Assembly: GCA_046706685.1 (NCBI GenBank) | Contig: JBJKPE010000052.1 | Span: forward strand, 1-64,000 | Direction of reading: 5' to 3' | Source of the DNA: JARRRD01 sp046706685 | GTDB lineage: Bacteria > Nitrospirota > Thermodesulfovibrionia > Thermodesulfovibrionales > UBA6898 | DNA length: 64,000 bases | In this document: one piece after another, positions 15,574-25,722 of the stretch | Position numbering within the stretch: the stretch's first letter is position 1 | Layout: every line of letters starts with the position of its first letter | Position numbers and translations under genes: made by a program | The notes under the pieces: generated by a model | Database searches by the model: none | Seen by the model: the letters and a program-made list of their open reading frames with translations, nothing else | Told to the model about the DNA's origin: nothing

Positions 15574-18048
15574 ATGCGAAAGAATATTCTATACGAGATA
15601 GAGGGATGGGTCCGTGAAGGGGCTGGGGGGCTCATTCTTGCCGACAGGTATACGCGTGCGATAGATCTGTTCCTCAAGGATATCTTCGAGTCCGTAAACA
15701 GGGGAACAGACACGGTGCTTCTCGCCGTCGGCGGTTACGGACGGGGAGAACTGGCCCCTTTCTCCGATATAGACATCATGTTTCTCGCTCCCAACAGGCA
15801 CGATACCGAAAAGGTTGAAGCCGTTCTGTATAAACTCTGGGATACCGGGCTCGACATAAGCCATTCATTCAGGACGCCGGGCGAATGTGTAGAAGAGGCA
15901 TTCAGGGACGTAAAAACGAGGACGTCCCTGCTCGAAGCGCGGTATATCGCCGGTGACCGGAAGCTTTACCGGGTCTTCAGAGAAAAAGTTTACCCTGTCA
16001 TAACCGGCAAGAGACGCAAGGAATTCGTACGGGACAAGCTGAGGGAAATGGAGAAGAGACACCTGGATTCCGGCGAGTCCCTTTACCTCCTGGAACCACA
16101 CCTCAAAGAAGGGGAGGGCGGGCTCAGGGATATTCATACGGCATACTGGCTTTCAAAGGTGGCGCTGAAAGTGGAGGACTTTCGGGGATTCCTGGGGCTT
16201 CTCGATGACTACGAGTCACGGCGTCTTTCAGGCGCCCTTGATTTCCTGCTTCGGGTCAGGTATTGTCTCCATCTCGAAAGCGGGAGAAAGAATGATGTCC
16301 TTTCCTTCGAATACCAGAGAAACGTCGCTGCCTTTCTGGGATTCCGTGACTCGCAGAAATTCAGGGCATACGAAAGACTTCTTCGCTACTACTATCTGAA
16401 GAGCAAGATTGTCAAGGAATTGACGAAGAAGGTCATGGTCATGTGCAGCAGGCCCTATGTGCGGGTGAGAAGGGATTTTCTGGTCAGAAAGGTCTCCGGG
16501 GGGTTTGCCGTATCGGGAGGCGTGCTGATATCGACCCGGGGTCATCTTGCGGGTCTGAGTCCCCGCGAAATCATGGAGAGTTTTTACCTGCATGCAAAAA
16601 CGGGCAGGAGCTTCAGCGGGGCGCTGAGGGAGAAGATCGGATCGAGCCTTGTCAGAATAAACGGTGCGACGAGAAGCTCCCCGGAGGTGGTCCGCCTTTT
16701 TCTTGAGATACTTAAGAGCGAACGGGTGTATGAGACCCTGGCCGAGATGAACGAAACGGGCGTCCTCGGCAGGTTTCTGCCCGAATTCGGGACACTCAGG
16801 CTGCTCGTTGTGCGCGAGCCTTACCACATGTATACGGTAGACGAGCATACCCTCATGGCGATCAGGCATCTTGAGGAACTCCGGAATACGAAATATGGGA
16901 GGCTCGAAGATCTCCGCATCATAATTAACGATATGGAAAACGTCGACATCCTGTTCATGGTCCTCCTGTTCCACGATATCGGAAAGGGCGCCGGCCGGCA
17001 CCATGAAGAGGAGGGGTATAAGCGGCTGAAGAATGTTATGGAAAGATTCAACCTCGACGTGAAAAAGAGGACCAGGATAGAATTTCTTGTCAAGAACCAT
17101 GTTCTTATGGCGAGGATCGCATTGACAAGGGAGGCGAGTGACCCCGGTGTAATTGCAGCGTTTGCCGACGCGGTGGGTGACGCCGAGAATCTCCGGGCGA
17201 TATATTTGATTACATACGCCGATATGTCGGCCGTAAATCCGGGCTTCTGGAATTCCTGGAAGGCATATCTCCTGAGAGAATTGTACGACCACACGATCGA
17301 ATATCTGGCCGGTATAAAGGAAGACAGGTCGGAGTATATATACCGCCTTCACCGCAATCACCCCGGAATTGAAGCGGAGGCCCTCGCCTCTTTCGTCGGC
17401 GGTATGCCGGAACGGTATCTGCTCTCAACACCCGGCGACAGGATAATCCCGGACTATGCACTGGCCCAGGAGGTGAAGCAGACGGGTTTCGCCATGCGAA
17501 TAGACAGCGGTTCCGAAGGGGTTGTGGAGCTCGCCGTCAGTGCCGAGGACTGCCCCGGGCTCTTCTCAAAGATTGTGGGTCTGCTTTCTGCAAAAGGGGT
17601 TAACATAGTCAGCGGACGAATATTTACCGGGAACAACGGAGTCGTCATAGACAAGATATCGGTTTCCAACTGGAAGGATCTCTGGTGGGACGGCTTCGAG
17701 GACGAGGTTGAGGAAGGCCTGAGGGCCGCCATAGTCGGCGGAAGGCCCATCTCAGTCACACGCAGGAGTGCGGCAGCTGTATGTCCTTTCGATATTTTCA
17801 TAGAGCTGGACAACGAGGCGTCGGAGGAATTTAGTCTCCTGGAAATTTTTTCTCCCGACAGGCTTGGCCTCTTATATGACGTATCGAGCGTCATGTTTAA
17901 ACTTGGGATTGATATTGTCTCTGCCCGGATTAATACTGAAACGGGCCTTGCTCAAGACGTTTTCTATATCCAGTCGGAAAAAGATAAAATCGGACTGAAG
18001 ACCGCCCAGGACCTACTGGCCGATTTGTGGTCTGTGCTGAAAATATGA
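15574..18048 (+). CDS. glnD: [Protein-PII] uridylyltransferase/uridylyl-removing enzyme
   Basis: An 824-residue protein with full GlnD architecture. The nucleotidyltransferase domain has VGGYGRGELAPFSDIDIMF (about 52-70). The GlnD-specific helical region includes EPHLKEGEGGLRDIH (about 170-185). The HD phosphohydrolase has FHDIGKG (about 467), and two C-terminal ACT domains sense glutamine (about 645-720 and 755-824). It modifies and demodifies a PII protein according to nitrogen status. The only PII in this window (35428-35730) lacks the T-loop Tyr normally modified, so its canonical partner must be elsewhere. No clear ribosome-binding site precedes ATG 15574. The last codons overlap the TamB-like gene (ATGA). 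Confidence 0.92.
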   Translation: MRKNILYEIEGWVREGAGGLILADRYTRAIDLFLKDIFESVNRGTDTVLLAVGGYGRGELAPFSDIDIMFLAPNRHDTEKVEAVLYKLWDTGLDISHSFRTPGECVEEAFRDVKTRTSLLEARYIAGDRKLYRVFREKVYPVITGKRRKEFVRDKLREMEKRHLDSGESLYLLEPHLKEGEGGLRDIHTAYWLSKVALKVEDFRGFLGLLDDYESRRLSGALDFLLRVRYCLHLESGRKNDVLSFEYQRNVAAFLGFRDSQKFRAYERLLRYYYLKSKIVKELTKKVMVMCSRPYVRVRRDFLVRKVSGGFAVSGGVLISTRGHLAGLSPREIMESFYLHAKTGRSFSGALREKIGSSLVRINGATRSSPEVVRLFLEILKSERVYETLAEMNETGVLGRFLPEFGTLRLLVVREPYHMYTVDEHTLMAIRHLEELRNTKYGRLEDLRIIINDMENVDILFMVLLFHDIGKGAGRHHEEEGYKRLKNVMERFNLDVKKRTRIEFLVKNHVLMARIALTREASDPGVIAAFADAVGDAENLRAIYLITYADMSAVNPGFWNSWKAYLLRELYDHTIEYLAGIKEDRSEYIYRLHRNHPGIEAEALASFVGGMPERYLLSTPGDRIIPDYALAQEVKQTGFAMRIDSGSEGVVELAVSAEDCPGLFSKIVGLLSAKGVNIVSGRIFTGNNGVVIDKISVSNWKDLWWDGFEDEVEEGLRAAIVGGRPISVTRRSAAAVCPFDIFIELDNEASEEFSLLEIFSPDRLGLLYDVSSVMFKLGIDIVSARINTETGLAQDVFYIQSEKDKIGLKTAQDLLADLWSVLKI

Positions 18049-21000
18049 AGAAACGGGTATTGCTTGTTTTTATTGCGGTGTTCGTCGTTGTGGCTGCATT
18101 TTTTCTCCGGGGGCAGTACATTTCAAATCTCCTGAAGGGGTTGATGCTTCCGGAAATCGAAGCGGCTACCGGGACGACTGCGGGGGTTCGCAAGGTGTAT
18201 ATCAATCTCTTTCCCCTGTATGTTGAAGCGGACGGCCTGACGATGGCCGACCCTAAAGGCGGTCGGATACTGTCGCTTAAGAAGGCCAAGGCTTATATCG
18301 AACTTTTGGGATTTCTGGGAAGGCGCGTGGAAATTCGAAGGCTGGTGATAAGAGATCCGGAGATTACCACGGACAGAGCTCACGTCAGAGAGATTATTGA
18401 CAAGATACGTGCATACGAGGCGCAGAAGAAACCGGGCGCGTTTAAGGTGGCTGTTCTTGCGTTGGAAATACAGAATGCAAATGCAGGCTTCCGTGATGAA
18501 GAGAGCGGCTCGACGACCGAAGCCGGCGGCCTTAGCGGGGAGATGATCTTCGGCAAGACCGACCGCATAAGGGCGTCTGTCCGTAAGATCAGTGTCAGGA
18601 AGGACGGTTGGCCCGAGGTCGCCGGAAGTGCGGACGTCCTACTGTCCCTGAGCAGGAACAAAATCAGAATAAGTCGGTTTAAGTTCAATTCCCTGGGTTC
18701 CACTATAAGAAGTTCAGGAGAATATGCGGAAGGGAGGGGACGCGTTGATACGGATGTAAACCTCCTGTTTTCATCTGTCAAGAAGCTCTTCAGCCTTAAC
18801 AGGGAAGGCTCCGGCAAGATAAAGGCGAGCGGGACCGTGGCTTTCGGGGGCGGGGACGTCTCTGTTGACCTTAATCTGGACGGTAACTTCTATATCCAGA
18901 CTCTGATGGAACTGCTGAAGGTGAAGGAAAAGATAGAGGGACTTGTGGATATCAGGGGCAGGGTTGAAGGGCCGCTTAAACATATTAGAGGGACCGGAAT
19001 TGTGACCCTGAAGAACGGGAACCTGTTCAACGTCTCTATAGATTCCCTGACCAGCAAGGTATCATACGCGGACGGTGTAATGAAATTTACCGACGGTTCA
19101 GGCAGGATCTATAACGGCACGGCAAAAGTGTCGGCATCAATACGCCTTCCTGTCGTGAACTATTATACGGTGGCAGTCGAATTTTCGGGCATAGGAAGCA
19201 AGCAGGTCTTTAAACTGATAGGGTGGGATCCCGGAATACAGCCGGGAAAAGTAAACGGTACTCTGGTGACCGAGGGTGCTACTTTTAATCCCGAGGGGCA
19301 TTTCGAATACAAAAGTGCCGGTGACGGAAAGAACATGCTGGGAAGGATAAGCGGGATCACGGGAAGGTATGCGATGCGGGATAAGGTCCTTTCCCTGGAT
19401 GACCTGAAACTGGGTACGGGCCTCTCCGTGATTTCGGCGAGGGGTTTGGCCGATATAAGAAACAGGACGCTGAATTTCGACGGAAGACTGGCGTCGTCAG
19501 ACATAACGGATCTGACTCTCCCCTATTACCGTCTCCTTACAGGAAGCGGAGAGTTTGCAGGAAATGTGACCGGCACGTTCGATGATCCTGTCATAAAGGG
19601 ACATGCGAAGATAAGAAAGCCGGTCATCAAGGGATATGAAGCGGATGTCCTGGACGCAGATTTCACTTATGCCAAGAACCTCCTGAATGTCGATGCAATG
19701 ACCGTGAGGACCGCCGCCGGGTCTCTGGATTTAAAGGGACGCGTCTTTTTCACCGGTGCGAGAGAACTCTTCGATCTTGCCGGAGCCGAATACAGTTTAA
19801 CCTCGGTTGTCAGGAATGCAAGCCTCGGACAGTTCGTTAAGATCTTTTACCCGGGGTTCAAGGGAACCGGCGGGCTGAGTGCAGACATCAAGATTACGGG
19901 GAAGGCTGCCAGTCCCGTTATCTCGGGGGAAGGAACGGTCAGGCATGCCGGAATTTACGGTGTACAGGCGGATTCTGTCTCTTTTAACTGGGATTATGCC
20001 GGCAGGCAGATGCGCTTTGAAAACATGAAGATCAAACAGGGCGGATCGATGCTTACAATGAACGGCAGAATGGACGACCTTGGCAACTTTTCTTACGAGG
20101 CATCTTCGGACAAAATACTGCTGAGCGACGTTCTGAGCAAAGACATAAAAGATATAAAGGGGGACGTTGTTTTCAACCTCAGGACGGAAGGACATGGCAC
20201 ACTCGACAGCCCCGTCATCTCCATGGATGCCGGCATAATCGGAGGATTTCTGAAAGGCAAGCCTGTCGGAAACGGCGTCATTTCGGCCCGCATACAGGAC
20301 GGGAAGATTTCGTTGCGGGCGACGATGTTGAACAGGAAGATACTCGTTACCGCCAGCGGAAGACTGGAGAAGGAATTGCCGTGGGACGCCTCCGTGGAGA
20401 TACAGCCTGGAAGGTATGATTCCCTTCTCGGAGCTTTTCTGAAAGACGTCCCCGAGGACCTCGTATTGAATCTCAGCGGCGCCGCTTCATTGCACGGCGA
20501 CAGGTCGCATATCTCCGCGTCTGCTGTCGTGAAACAGATAAACCTTTCGATGTACGGACGCAGTTTCACGGGCGAAAAAGATATTTCGCTCCGGCTGAAT
20601 GACCGGAATCTGGAGATGAAAGACATTGCCCTCAGAAGCGGCAACACTTCACTGTCCATAGATGGCAATGTGGTTTTGGGAAGGCAGTACAATGTCGTTC
20701 TTGAGGGCAGCTCGGATCTCGCGCCGTTCAAGAGCCTTTCGAGTAAAATAGGTCTCCTGAAAGGCAATGCGGAGTTTGTCCTTTCAGTTACAGGCGGATG
20801 GGATACGCCGCAGATCAATGGCGGGGTCACTATAGCAGACGGTTCATTTGCCATGAAGGAATATCCTTACCGTTTCAGTTCTGTGAACGGATATGTTTAT
20901 ATGGATAATGACAGGATAGTACTGCAAAGACTCTCCGGAAAGGTGGGGGGCGGGGACGCGGTATTGTCCGGCGTAATGTACCTGAAGAGATTTTCTGTCA

Positions 21001-21965
21001 GTCGGTTTTATGTCGAAGCCGGATTGGACAATGTCAACATGTCGGTATCGAACGGCTTTACTGTGAATTTCGGGGGAAAGCTGTTGTTGAACGGTACCCG
21101 GACTTCGCGAACGCTCTCCGGGGACATTAATATCAATCGTGCGCGGTACAGGGAGAGGGTTGAGTGGAAAAGCTGGCTTTTAAAAACGAAGAGCCAGGAG
21201 ACATACAAAACTGAAATATCAGACATAGAAAAGACGGAGCTTAACATAAGGGTAACAGGAAAGGACAGTATAAGGCTCGACAATAATGTTGCTCGGGCGG
21301 ATGTCAGCGCCGACGTGATCATCAGGGGCACAATCTACCGTCCGGTCCTTCTTGGAAGGATCGAGAGCAAGGAGGGTACGGTATACTTCCGTAACAACGA
21401 GTTCAGGATCACGCATGCGAGCGCCGATTTTTCGGGCACGGAAAGACTGAACCCTTTTTTGTCGATAGCGGCGGAGACGGAAGTAAGCGGGTATAAGATC
21501 AAAATGAACCTGGAAGGGCAGTTGGACCGCTTTAATGTGTCCCTCTCCTCGGAGGACACTTCGCTGAAGGATATGGATATAATCGCGCTTCTTGCGGTCG
21601 GTCAAACGGAGGGAGAACTGAAGGGGCTGGAGGGCGGCATCGGCGCAAGTGAGGCCACATCCTTTGTGACGGGGAAACTGCAGGACGTGTTCGAGGAGCG
21701 GATGAAGACCATTACCGGCTTCGACAGGTTCCAGATAGACCCTTATGTCTCCAAGAACACGGGGACCATAGAACCGAGGGTGACCGTCTCAAAACGGTTG
21801 CTTGGAGACAAGATGTTCGTCACTTATGCGTCTCCCGTGGGGTCTTCAGAAGAGCAGATAGTAAAACTCGAGTATTTTGTCAGCAGGAAGGTCTCCCTGA
21901 TCGGGGTGAGGGATGAGAGGGGGATTGTGGGCGGGGATGTCCGCTTCAGGTTCGAATTCAAGTAG
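18045..21965 (+). CDS. TamB-like (DUF490) translocation/lipid-transport protein
   Basis: About 1306 residues. An N-terminal membrane helix (5-27) anchors it in the inner membrane, a long periplasmic run of beta-strand repeats follows (AsmA/TamB type), and the C-terminal 300 residues match the TamB domain. That domain includes NFGGKLLLNGTRTSRTLSGDI, GRIESKEGTVYFRNNEF and the ending IEPRVTVSKRLLGDKMFVTYA. TamB-family proteins span the periplasm and work with Omp85 proteins or move phospholipids. The ATG at 18045 overlaps the glnD stop; a frame-open extension upstream lies inside glnD. The Omp85 gene follows, consistent with functional pairing. Confidence 0.9.
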   Translation: MKKRVLLVFIAVFVVVAAFFLRGQYISNLLKGLMLPEIEAATGTTAGVRKVYINLFPLYVEADGLTMADPKGGRILSLKKAKAYIELLGFLGRRVEIRRLVIRDPEITTDRAHVREIIDKIRAYEAQKKPGAFKVAVLALEIQNANAGFRDEESGSTTEAGGLSGEMIFGKTDRIRASVRKISVRKDGWPEVAGSADVLLSLSRNKIRISRFKFNSLGSTIRSSGEYAEGRGRVDTDVNLLFSSVKKLFSLNREGSGKIKASGTVAFGGGDVSVDLNLDGNFYIQTLMELLKVKEKIEGLVDIRGRVEGPLKHIRGTGIVTLKNGNLFNVSIDSLTSKVSYADGVMKFTDGSGRIYNGTAKVSASIRLPVVNYYTVAVEFSGIGSKQVFKLIGWDPGIQPGKVNGTLVTEGATFNPEGHFEYKSAGDGKNMLGRISGITGRYAMRDKVLSLDDLKLGTGLSVISARGLADIRNRTLNFDGRLASSDITDLTLPYYRLLTGSGEFAGNVTGTFDDPVIKGHAKIRKPVIKGYEADVLDADFTYAKNLLNVDAMTVRTAAGSLDLKGRVFFTGARELFDLAGAEYSLTSVVRNASLGQFVKIFYPGFKGTGGLSADIKITGKAASPVISGEGTVRHAGIYGVQADSVSFNWDYAGRQMRFENMKIKQGGSMLTMNGRMDDLGNFSYEASSDKILLSDVLSKDIKDIKGDVVFNLRTEGHGTLDSPVISMDAGIIGGFLKGKPVGNGVISARIQDGKISLRATMLNRKILVTASGRLEKELPWDASVEIQPGRYDSLLGAFLKDVPEDLVLNLSGAASLHGDRSHISASAVVKQINLSMYGRSFTGEKDISLRLNDRNLEMKDIALRSGNTSLSIDGNVVLGRQYNVVLEGSSDLAPFKSLSSKIGLLKGNAEFVLSVTGGWDTPQINGGVTIADGSFAMKEYPYRFSSVNGYVYMDNDRIVLQRLSGKVGGGDAVLSGVMYLKRFSVSRFYVEAGLDNVNMSVSNGFTVNFGGKLLLNGTRTSRTLSGDININRARYRERVEWKSWLLKTKSQETYKTEISDIEKTELNIRVTGKDSIRLDNNVARADVSADVIIRGTIYRPVLLGRIESKEGTVYFRNNEFRITHASADFSGTERLNPFLSIAAETEVSGYKIKMNLEGQLDRFNVSLSSEDTSLKDMDIIALLAVGQTEGELKGLEGGIGASEATSFVTGKLQDVFEERMKTITGFDRFQIDPYVSKNTGTIEPRVTVSKRLLGDKMFVTYASPVGSSEEQIVKLEYFVSRKVSLIGVRDERGIVGGDVRFRFEFK

Positions 21966-22089
21966 CGTCTGTTCGTAAAGACTGCCTGAATCACTGGCAG
22001 AGTCTGTATAATGTAAGGCAGGGTTTTTGCGGACAGTTGCCCGCGCTGCTCGAAGCCTGATTAATGTGAGTCTTGCGAAAGGTATCGCA

Positions 22090-24792
22090 TTGAAATATAC
22101 GTATACGTTTCTGGTGATAATCTGTTCAGTTTTTTTTATTGTGCGCCCCTCTCCGTGCATAGCCGTTACCGCCGGCAGGGTCGAGATAAAGGGGCTTCAT
22201 TCCTTCGGGGAAAAGGAATTTCTCGATGTGTTCGGCATCAGACGGGGAAGTGAGATCGACAGGGAGATAGTCAGCAGAGCCATAAAGACCGCTTTCCTCA
22301 AAGGAGTTTTCGAAGATATCCAGGTGGAGGTCCCCGACGGGGAGAACCCCACAGTCGAAGTGAGGGTCAGGGAGAGGGATTTTATTCGCGATATAGACAT
22401 CCGGGGCGAATACAGACTCTCAAAAAAAATTATAAGAGCCCTTTTTCCTTTAAAAGAAGGTCAAGTCATGAGGTATGATCTGCTTCAGGCCGGAACGGAA
22501 GAACTTCGGATGAGGATCGGGACTTACGGGTTTCCGGAAGCTACGGTAAGAGCAGAAGTCGTGAAAACGGGGCTGCCTTACAGGGTTGACTTAAGATTGA
22601 CTGTGGACACGGGGAAGCCGCTTACAGTCAAAAAGATAGTTGTCAATATCGCTCTTTCCCGGGGAGACCTGGGAAGTCTGACAAAGGATGTCGCGGGTGT
22701 GATGGGCCTGTCCGCCGGCGATATCTACAGGAGAGTAAAGGTTGAAGATGACCTGGAGAGAATAAGGGCTTTCCTCAAGAAACGAGGGTACTATAAGCCC
22801 GTGGTGGGGCCCTATTCTTACGAAGATGGTACCCTGAAGATCGACGTTGAGCCGGGAAAACTGCTGGAACTGAGTTTCCAGGGGAACAGTGCCATTTCCA
22901 GCAGTTCTCTTATAAAGGAACTGCCTTTCTTCGAACTCGGGGACGTGGGGGACGAAGTGGTCGGAGAAGCCATTGACCGTATAGTCTCCCTTTACCACAA
23001 GGAAGGGTATCCTTTTGCCCGGGTTGCTCCCGTCATCACTTCCGATGAACGGCATATAAAGATAGCCTTTTCCATTTCCGAAGGAGAAAAAATCAAAGTG
23101 GAGTCGTTGGTTTTCCGTCATGCAGGCCTGCCGCAGAAAAGGCTCCTGGATGTATCGCCGGTGAAAGTCGGAGCCGCTTACGATCCGGACGCGCTTGAGA
23201 AGGAAAAGGATTCCCTCACGGAGTTTTACCGTGCCCTGGGATATCTTGACGCAAAAGTGAACGATATAGATACCCGTATTGACAAGGCGAAGGGGGCCGC
23301 GGGGATTATCATCGACATCGATGAAGGAAGGAAGACAGTGATGGAAGCGGTCGACATCACCGGGGTTCAGCCCGGGGTAAGGGACGAACTCCTGAGAGTT
23401 GCCGGCATCAAGGCAGGGGCCCCCTATAACGAGGTCGATATATCCGATGCAAGGCTCAGGATCATTGACTATTACAGCAGCCGGGGTTATGCAAATGCCG
23501 GCGCGGACGTTGAGAGGAGTATTCTGGACCATAAGGCATCCATTACGTTTCAGGTTACGACGGGGGAAGAGTCTTTCTTTGGAAAAACAATCATCATCGG
23601 CAACGAGAAGACCCGGTACGAGGTATTCAGGAGAGAACTCATCTACAAGGAGGGTCAGCCGTTTGATTCGCGTCTCCTCGCTGAACAGCGGCAGAAACTT
23701 TACAAGCTGGGACTCTTCAGCGAGGTCGAGGTGCAGACCGTTGCGGCCCCCAGGGGCAGGAAGGACGTTCTGATAAAGGTGACGGAAGGCGACGCCGGTT
23801 CGGTGGAATTCGGCTTCGGGTACGCGGATTACGAGAAATTGAGGGGTTATCTGGAAGTGGGCTACGGAAATCTTTGGGGGATGGACAGGAAGATTTTGCT
23901 GAGGACCGAGATCAGTTCACTCGATAAGAGGTTTATCCTCCAGTATAACGAGCCATGGTTTCTGGGAAGGCCGCTGCCTTTGCGGGCGTTTTTCCTTTAT
24001 GAAAACAAACGGGAGTTCAATATTGACAACAAGGAGACGCTTTACAAATTGAGGCGTTATACCCTGACCGCAGGAGTGGAAAAAAAACTGGGCGAGAACG
24101 TAAAGGGAAACGTTTATTACGAGTTTTCTATAGTCAGGACATCCGATGTGCAGCCCGACGTTGTATTGACGAGGGAAGACACCGGGACCCTCGCTATCGG
24201 AAGTGTCAAACCGGCGCTGATATATGATACGAGGGACAATCCTTTCAATCCTCAAAAGGGCTTCCTTGCGGGGATTTCGGTGAAGATGGCCTCCCTGCTC
24301 TTTTTTTCCGAAACCAATTTCACCAAACTCGAAGTGTACGGCAGTAACTTCCACAAACTGGGGGGGAGAGTGACACTGGCCCTGGCCTTGAGGGGTGGGG
24401 TGGCCTACAGCTACGGCCAAACCTCTCAACTACCTATAGTTGAGAGGTTTTTTCTCGGCGGCGGGTCTACAGTCAGGGGTTACGCTCAGGACACTTTGGG
24501 GCCTAAAGGCGCCGATGGAAACCCTACTGGAGGCAATGCTTACCTGGTTGGTAATGTCGAACTCAGGACGGATGTCGGCAGGAACATTGGTCTCGTGCCT
24601 TTTTTTGACCTGGGAAATGTGTGGATAAAGGCGGGCGATATCAGCCCTGCCGATCTCAAATATACGGCCGGTCTGGGGCTGCGGTATGGCACCCCGGTCG
24701 GGCCCGTAAGGATCGACTACGGGTTCAAGCTGAATAAAGAACCGGGTGAAAGCAACGGCGAGCTCCACTTCAGTATCGGCCATGCATTCTGA
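22090..24792 (+). CDS. Omp85 (BamA/TamA) family outer-membrane protein with about seven POTRA units
   Basis: About 900 residues. A TTG at 22090 is the best start: AAAGG lies 8 bases upstream and the protein then opens with a clean signal peptide ending near PCIA. The frame is open back to 22027. I count roughly seven POTRA-like repeats of about 75 residues (beta-alpha-alpha-beta-beta, e.g. LSKKIIRALFPLKEGQVMRYD, LIKELPFFELGDVGDEVV). A 16-strand barrel of about 330 residues follows, with the family motif STVRGY and an aromatic C-terminus GHAF. BamA usually has five POTRAs and TamA three. It lies between a TamB-like gene and a SurA-like gene. Confidence 0.88.
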   Translation: MKYTYTFLVIICSVFFIVRPSPCIAVTAGRVEIKGLHSFGEKEFLDVFGIRRGSEIDREIVSRAIKTAFLKGVFEDIQVEVPDGENPTVEVRVRERDFIRDIDIRGEYRLSKKIIRALFPLKEGQVMRYDLLQAGTEELRMRIGTYGFPEATVRAEVVKTGLPYRVDLRLTVDTGKPLTVKKIVVNIALSRGDLGSLTKDVAGVMGLSAGDIYRRVKVEDDLERIRAFLKKRGYYKPVVGPYSYEDGTLKIDVEPGKLLELSFQGNSAISSSSLIKELPFFELGDVGDEVVGEAIDRIVSLYHKEGYPFARVAPVITSDERHIKIAFSISEGEKIKVESLVFRHAGLPQKRLLDVSPVKVGAAYDPDALEKEKDSLTEFYRALGYLDAKVNDIDTRIDKAKGAAGIIIDIDEGRKTVMEAVDITGVQPGVRDELLRVAGIKAGAPYNEVDISDARLRIIDYYSSRGYANAGADVERSILDHKASITFQVTTGEESFFGKTIIIGNEKTRYEVFRRELIYKEGQPFDSRLLAEQRQKLYKLGLFSEVEVQTVAAPRGRKDVLIKVTEGDAGSVEFGFGYADYEKLRGYLEVGYGNLWGMDRKILLRTEISSLDKRFILQYNEPWFLGRPLPLRAFFLYENKREFNIDNKETLYKLRRYTLTAGVEKKLGENVKGNVYYEFSIVRTSDVQPDVVLTREDTGTLAIGSVKPALIYDTRDNPFNPQKGFLAGISVKMASLLFFSETNFTKLEVYGSNFHKLGGRVTLALALRGGVAYSYGQTSQLPIVERFFLGGGSTVRGYAQDTLGPKGADGNPTGGNAYLVGNVELRTDVGRNIGLVPFFDLGNVWIKAGDISPADLKYTAGLGLRYGTPVGPVRIDYGFKLNKEPGESNGELHFSIGHAF

Positions 24793-24844
24793 AGGAGACG
24801 GCGTCGTAGTGCATCGGCCTGAAGAGAAAGGAAGATAAGGAGAA

Positions 24845-25378
24845 ATGCGGAACAATATGACATTGATGAAGGCCCTGCTTCTTTTCTGCACGGTATTCAT
24901 ATTCAGCGGCCGGGTTTCCTCCGCCGAAATATTCGACAGGGTGGTGGCGTTTGTCAACAATCAGGCAATAACCCTGAGCGAATTTCAGGAGCAGTACAGG
25001 AATACGCTGAAAATAGCCCCGGATGTCACCAAAAATGACGTGATCAATACGATGATAAACAGGCTTCTCCTTCTGGATGAGGCGCGGAAATACAGGATCG
25101 AGGCCTCCACGAAAGATGAAATGGTGAAGGAATACATTGATCTTAAGGTGAGGGCTTTCATTACCGTCGATGAACAGGAAATAGAGGCATTTTATGAAAA
25201 GAACCGAAGCCGGTTTGCGGGGAAGGCATATGAAGATGTGAGAGGGGAGATCGAGAAATACCTAACCGAAAAGAAGCTTAACGAACGGCTGACAGAGACC
25301 CTCGCCGACCTCAGAAAGAAGGCATATATAAAGATTCAGCTTAAGCCTGAAAATATCTCCGGCTCCCCGTCCCTCTGA
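24845..25378 (+). CDS. SurA N-terminal-domain chaperone lacking a PPIase domain
   Basis: A 177-residue secreted protein with signal peptide 1-27 (RVSSA-EI). The mature start IFDRVVAFVNNQAITLSEF is the hallmark SurA/PpiD N-terminal segment, followed by the helical chaperone core including VINTMINRLLLLDEARK. The parvulin domain usually found after this core is absent; the protein ends with a helix and a short tail. It could be a PPIase-free periplasmic chaperone handing substrates to the adjacent Omp85 protein. GGAGA precedes ATG 24845, 52 bases after the Omp85 stop. Confidence 0.8.
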   Translation: MRNNMTLMKALLLFCTVFIFSGRVSSAEIFDRVVAFVNNQAITLSEFQEQYRNTLKIAPDVTKNDVINTMINRLLLLDEARKYRIEASTKDEMVKEYIDLKVRAFITVDEQEIEAFYEKNRSRFAGKAYEDVRGEIEKYLTEKKLNERLTETLADLRKKAYIKIQLKPENISGSPSL

Positions 25379-25384
25379 CAGGCA

Positions 25385-25582
25385 TCAGGAAATCTTTTTT
25401 CTGAGTTTGCTTGCGTAATCGGAGGCGTAGTCCCTCGCGTCTTCAGCGAGGTCGGCTATTTTACCCCTCGTTTTTTTCCCCGACTGCGGAGCAAACAGCA
25501 GTGCCATACCGGCCCCGACAATACCGCCTACCAGGAAGGAAATAAGCACAGCAGCTCTGCTACTTTCGTCATCGTGGAACAT
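25385..25582 (-). CDS. YtxH-domain small membrane protein
   Basis: A 65-residue protein with one membrane helix rich in Gly and Ala (LISFLVGGIVGAGMALLFAPQ). The YtxH signature APQSGKKTRGKI follows, then a charged amphipathic helix. YtxH proteins are small stress-associated membrane proteins with no established biochemical role. It converges on the SurA-like gene and is divergent from cysM. GGAGG precedes ATG 25582. Confidence 0.85.
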   Translation of the reverse strand: MFHDDESSRAAVLISFLVGGIVGAGMALLFAPQSGKKTRGKIADLAEDARDYASDYASKLRKKIS

Positions 25583-25666
25583 TTCAGCCTCCTTTGAACC
25601 TTTTGATTAAAGACTATCATCAACTCTGAGAAAGGTCAACGGCAAGCCAATTTATTTGGCATAGCT

Positions 25667-25695
25667 TTTACATAGCCTTCGAAATCTGTTATATT
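25667..25695 (+). promoter_or_regulatory. Sigma70-type promoter for cysM
   Basis: TTTACA (25667-25672), a 17-base spacer and TATATT (25690-25695), about 28 bases before the cysM ATG. A short dyad GCCAA-N5-TTGGC lies just upstream (about 25645-25659) and could be an operator. Confidence 0.6.
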
Positions 25696-25722
25696 TCAAG
25701 ATACTTATCTGGGAGAACGCAA

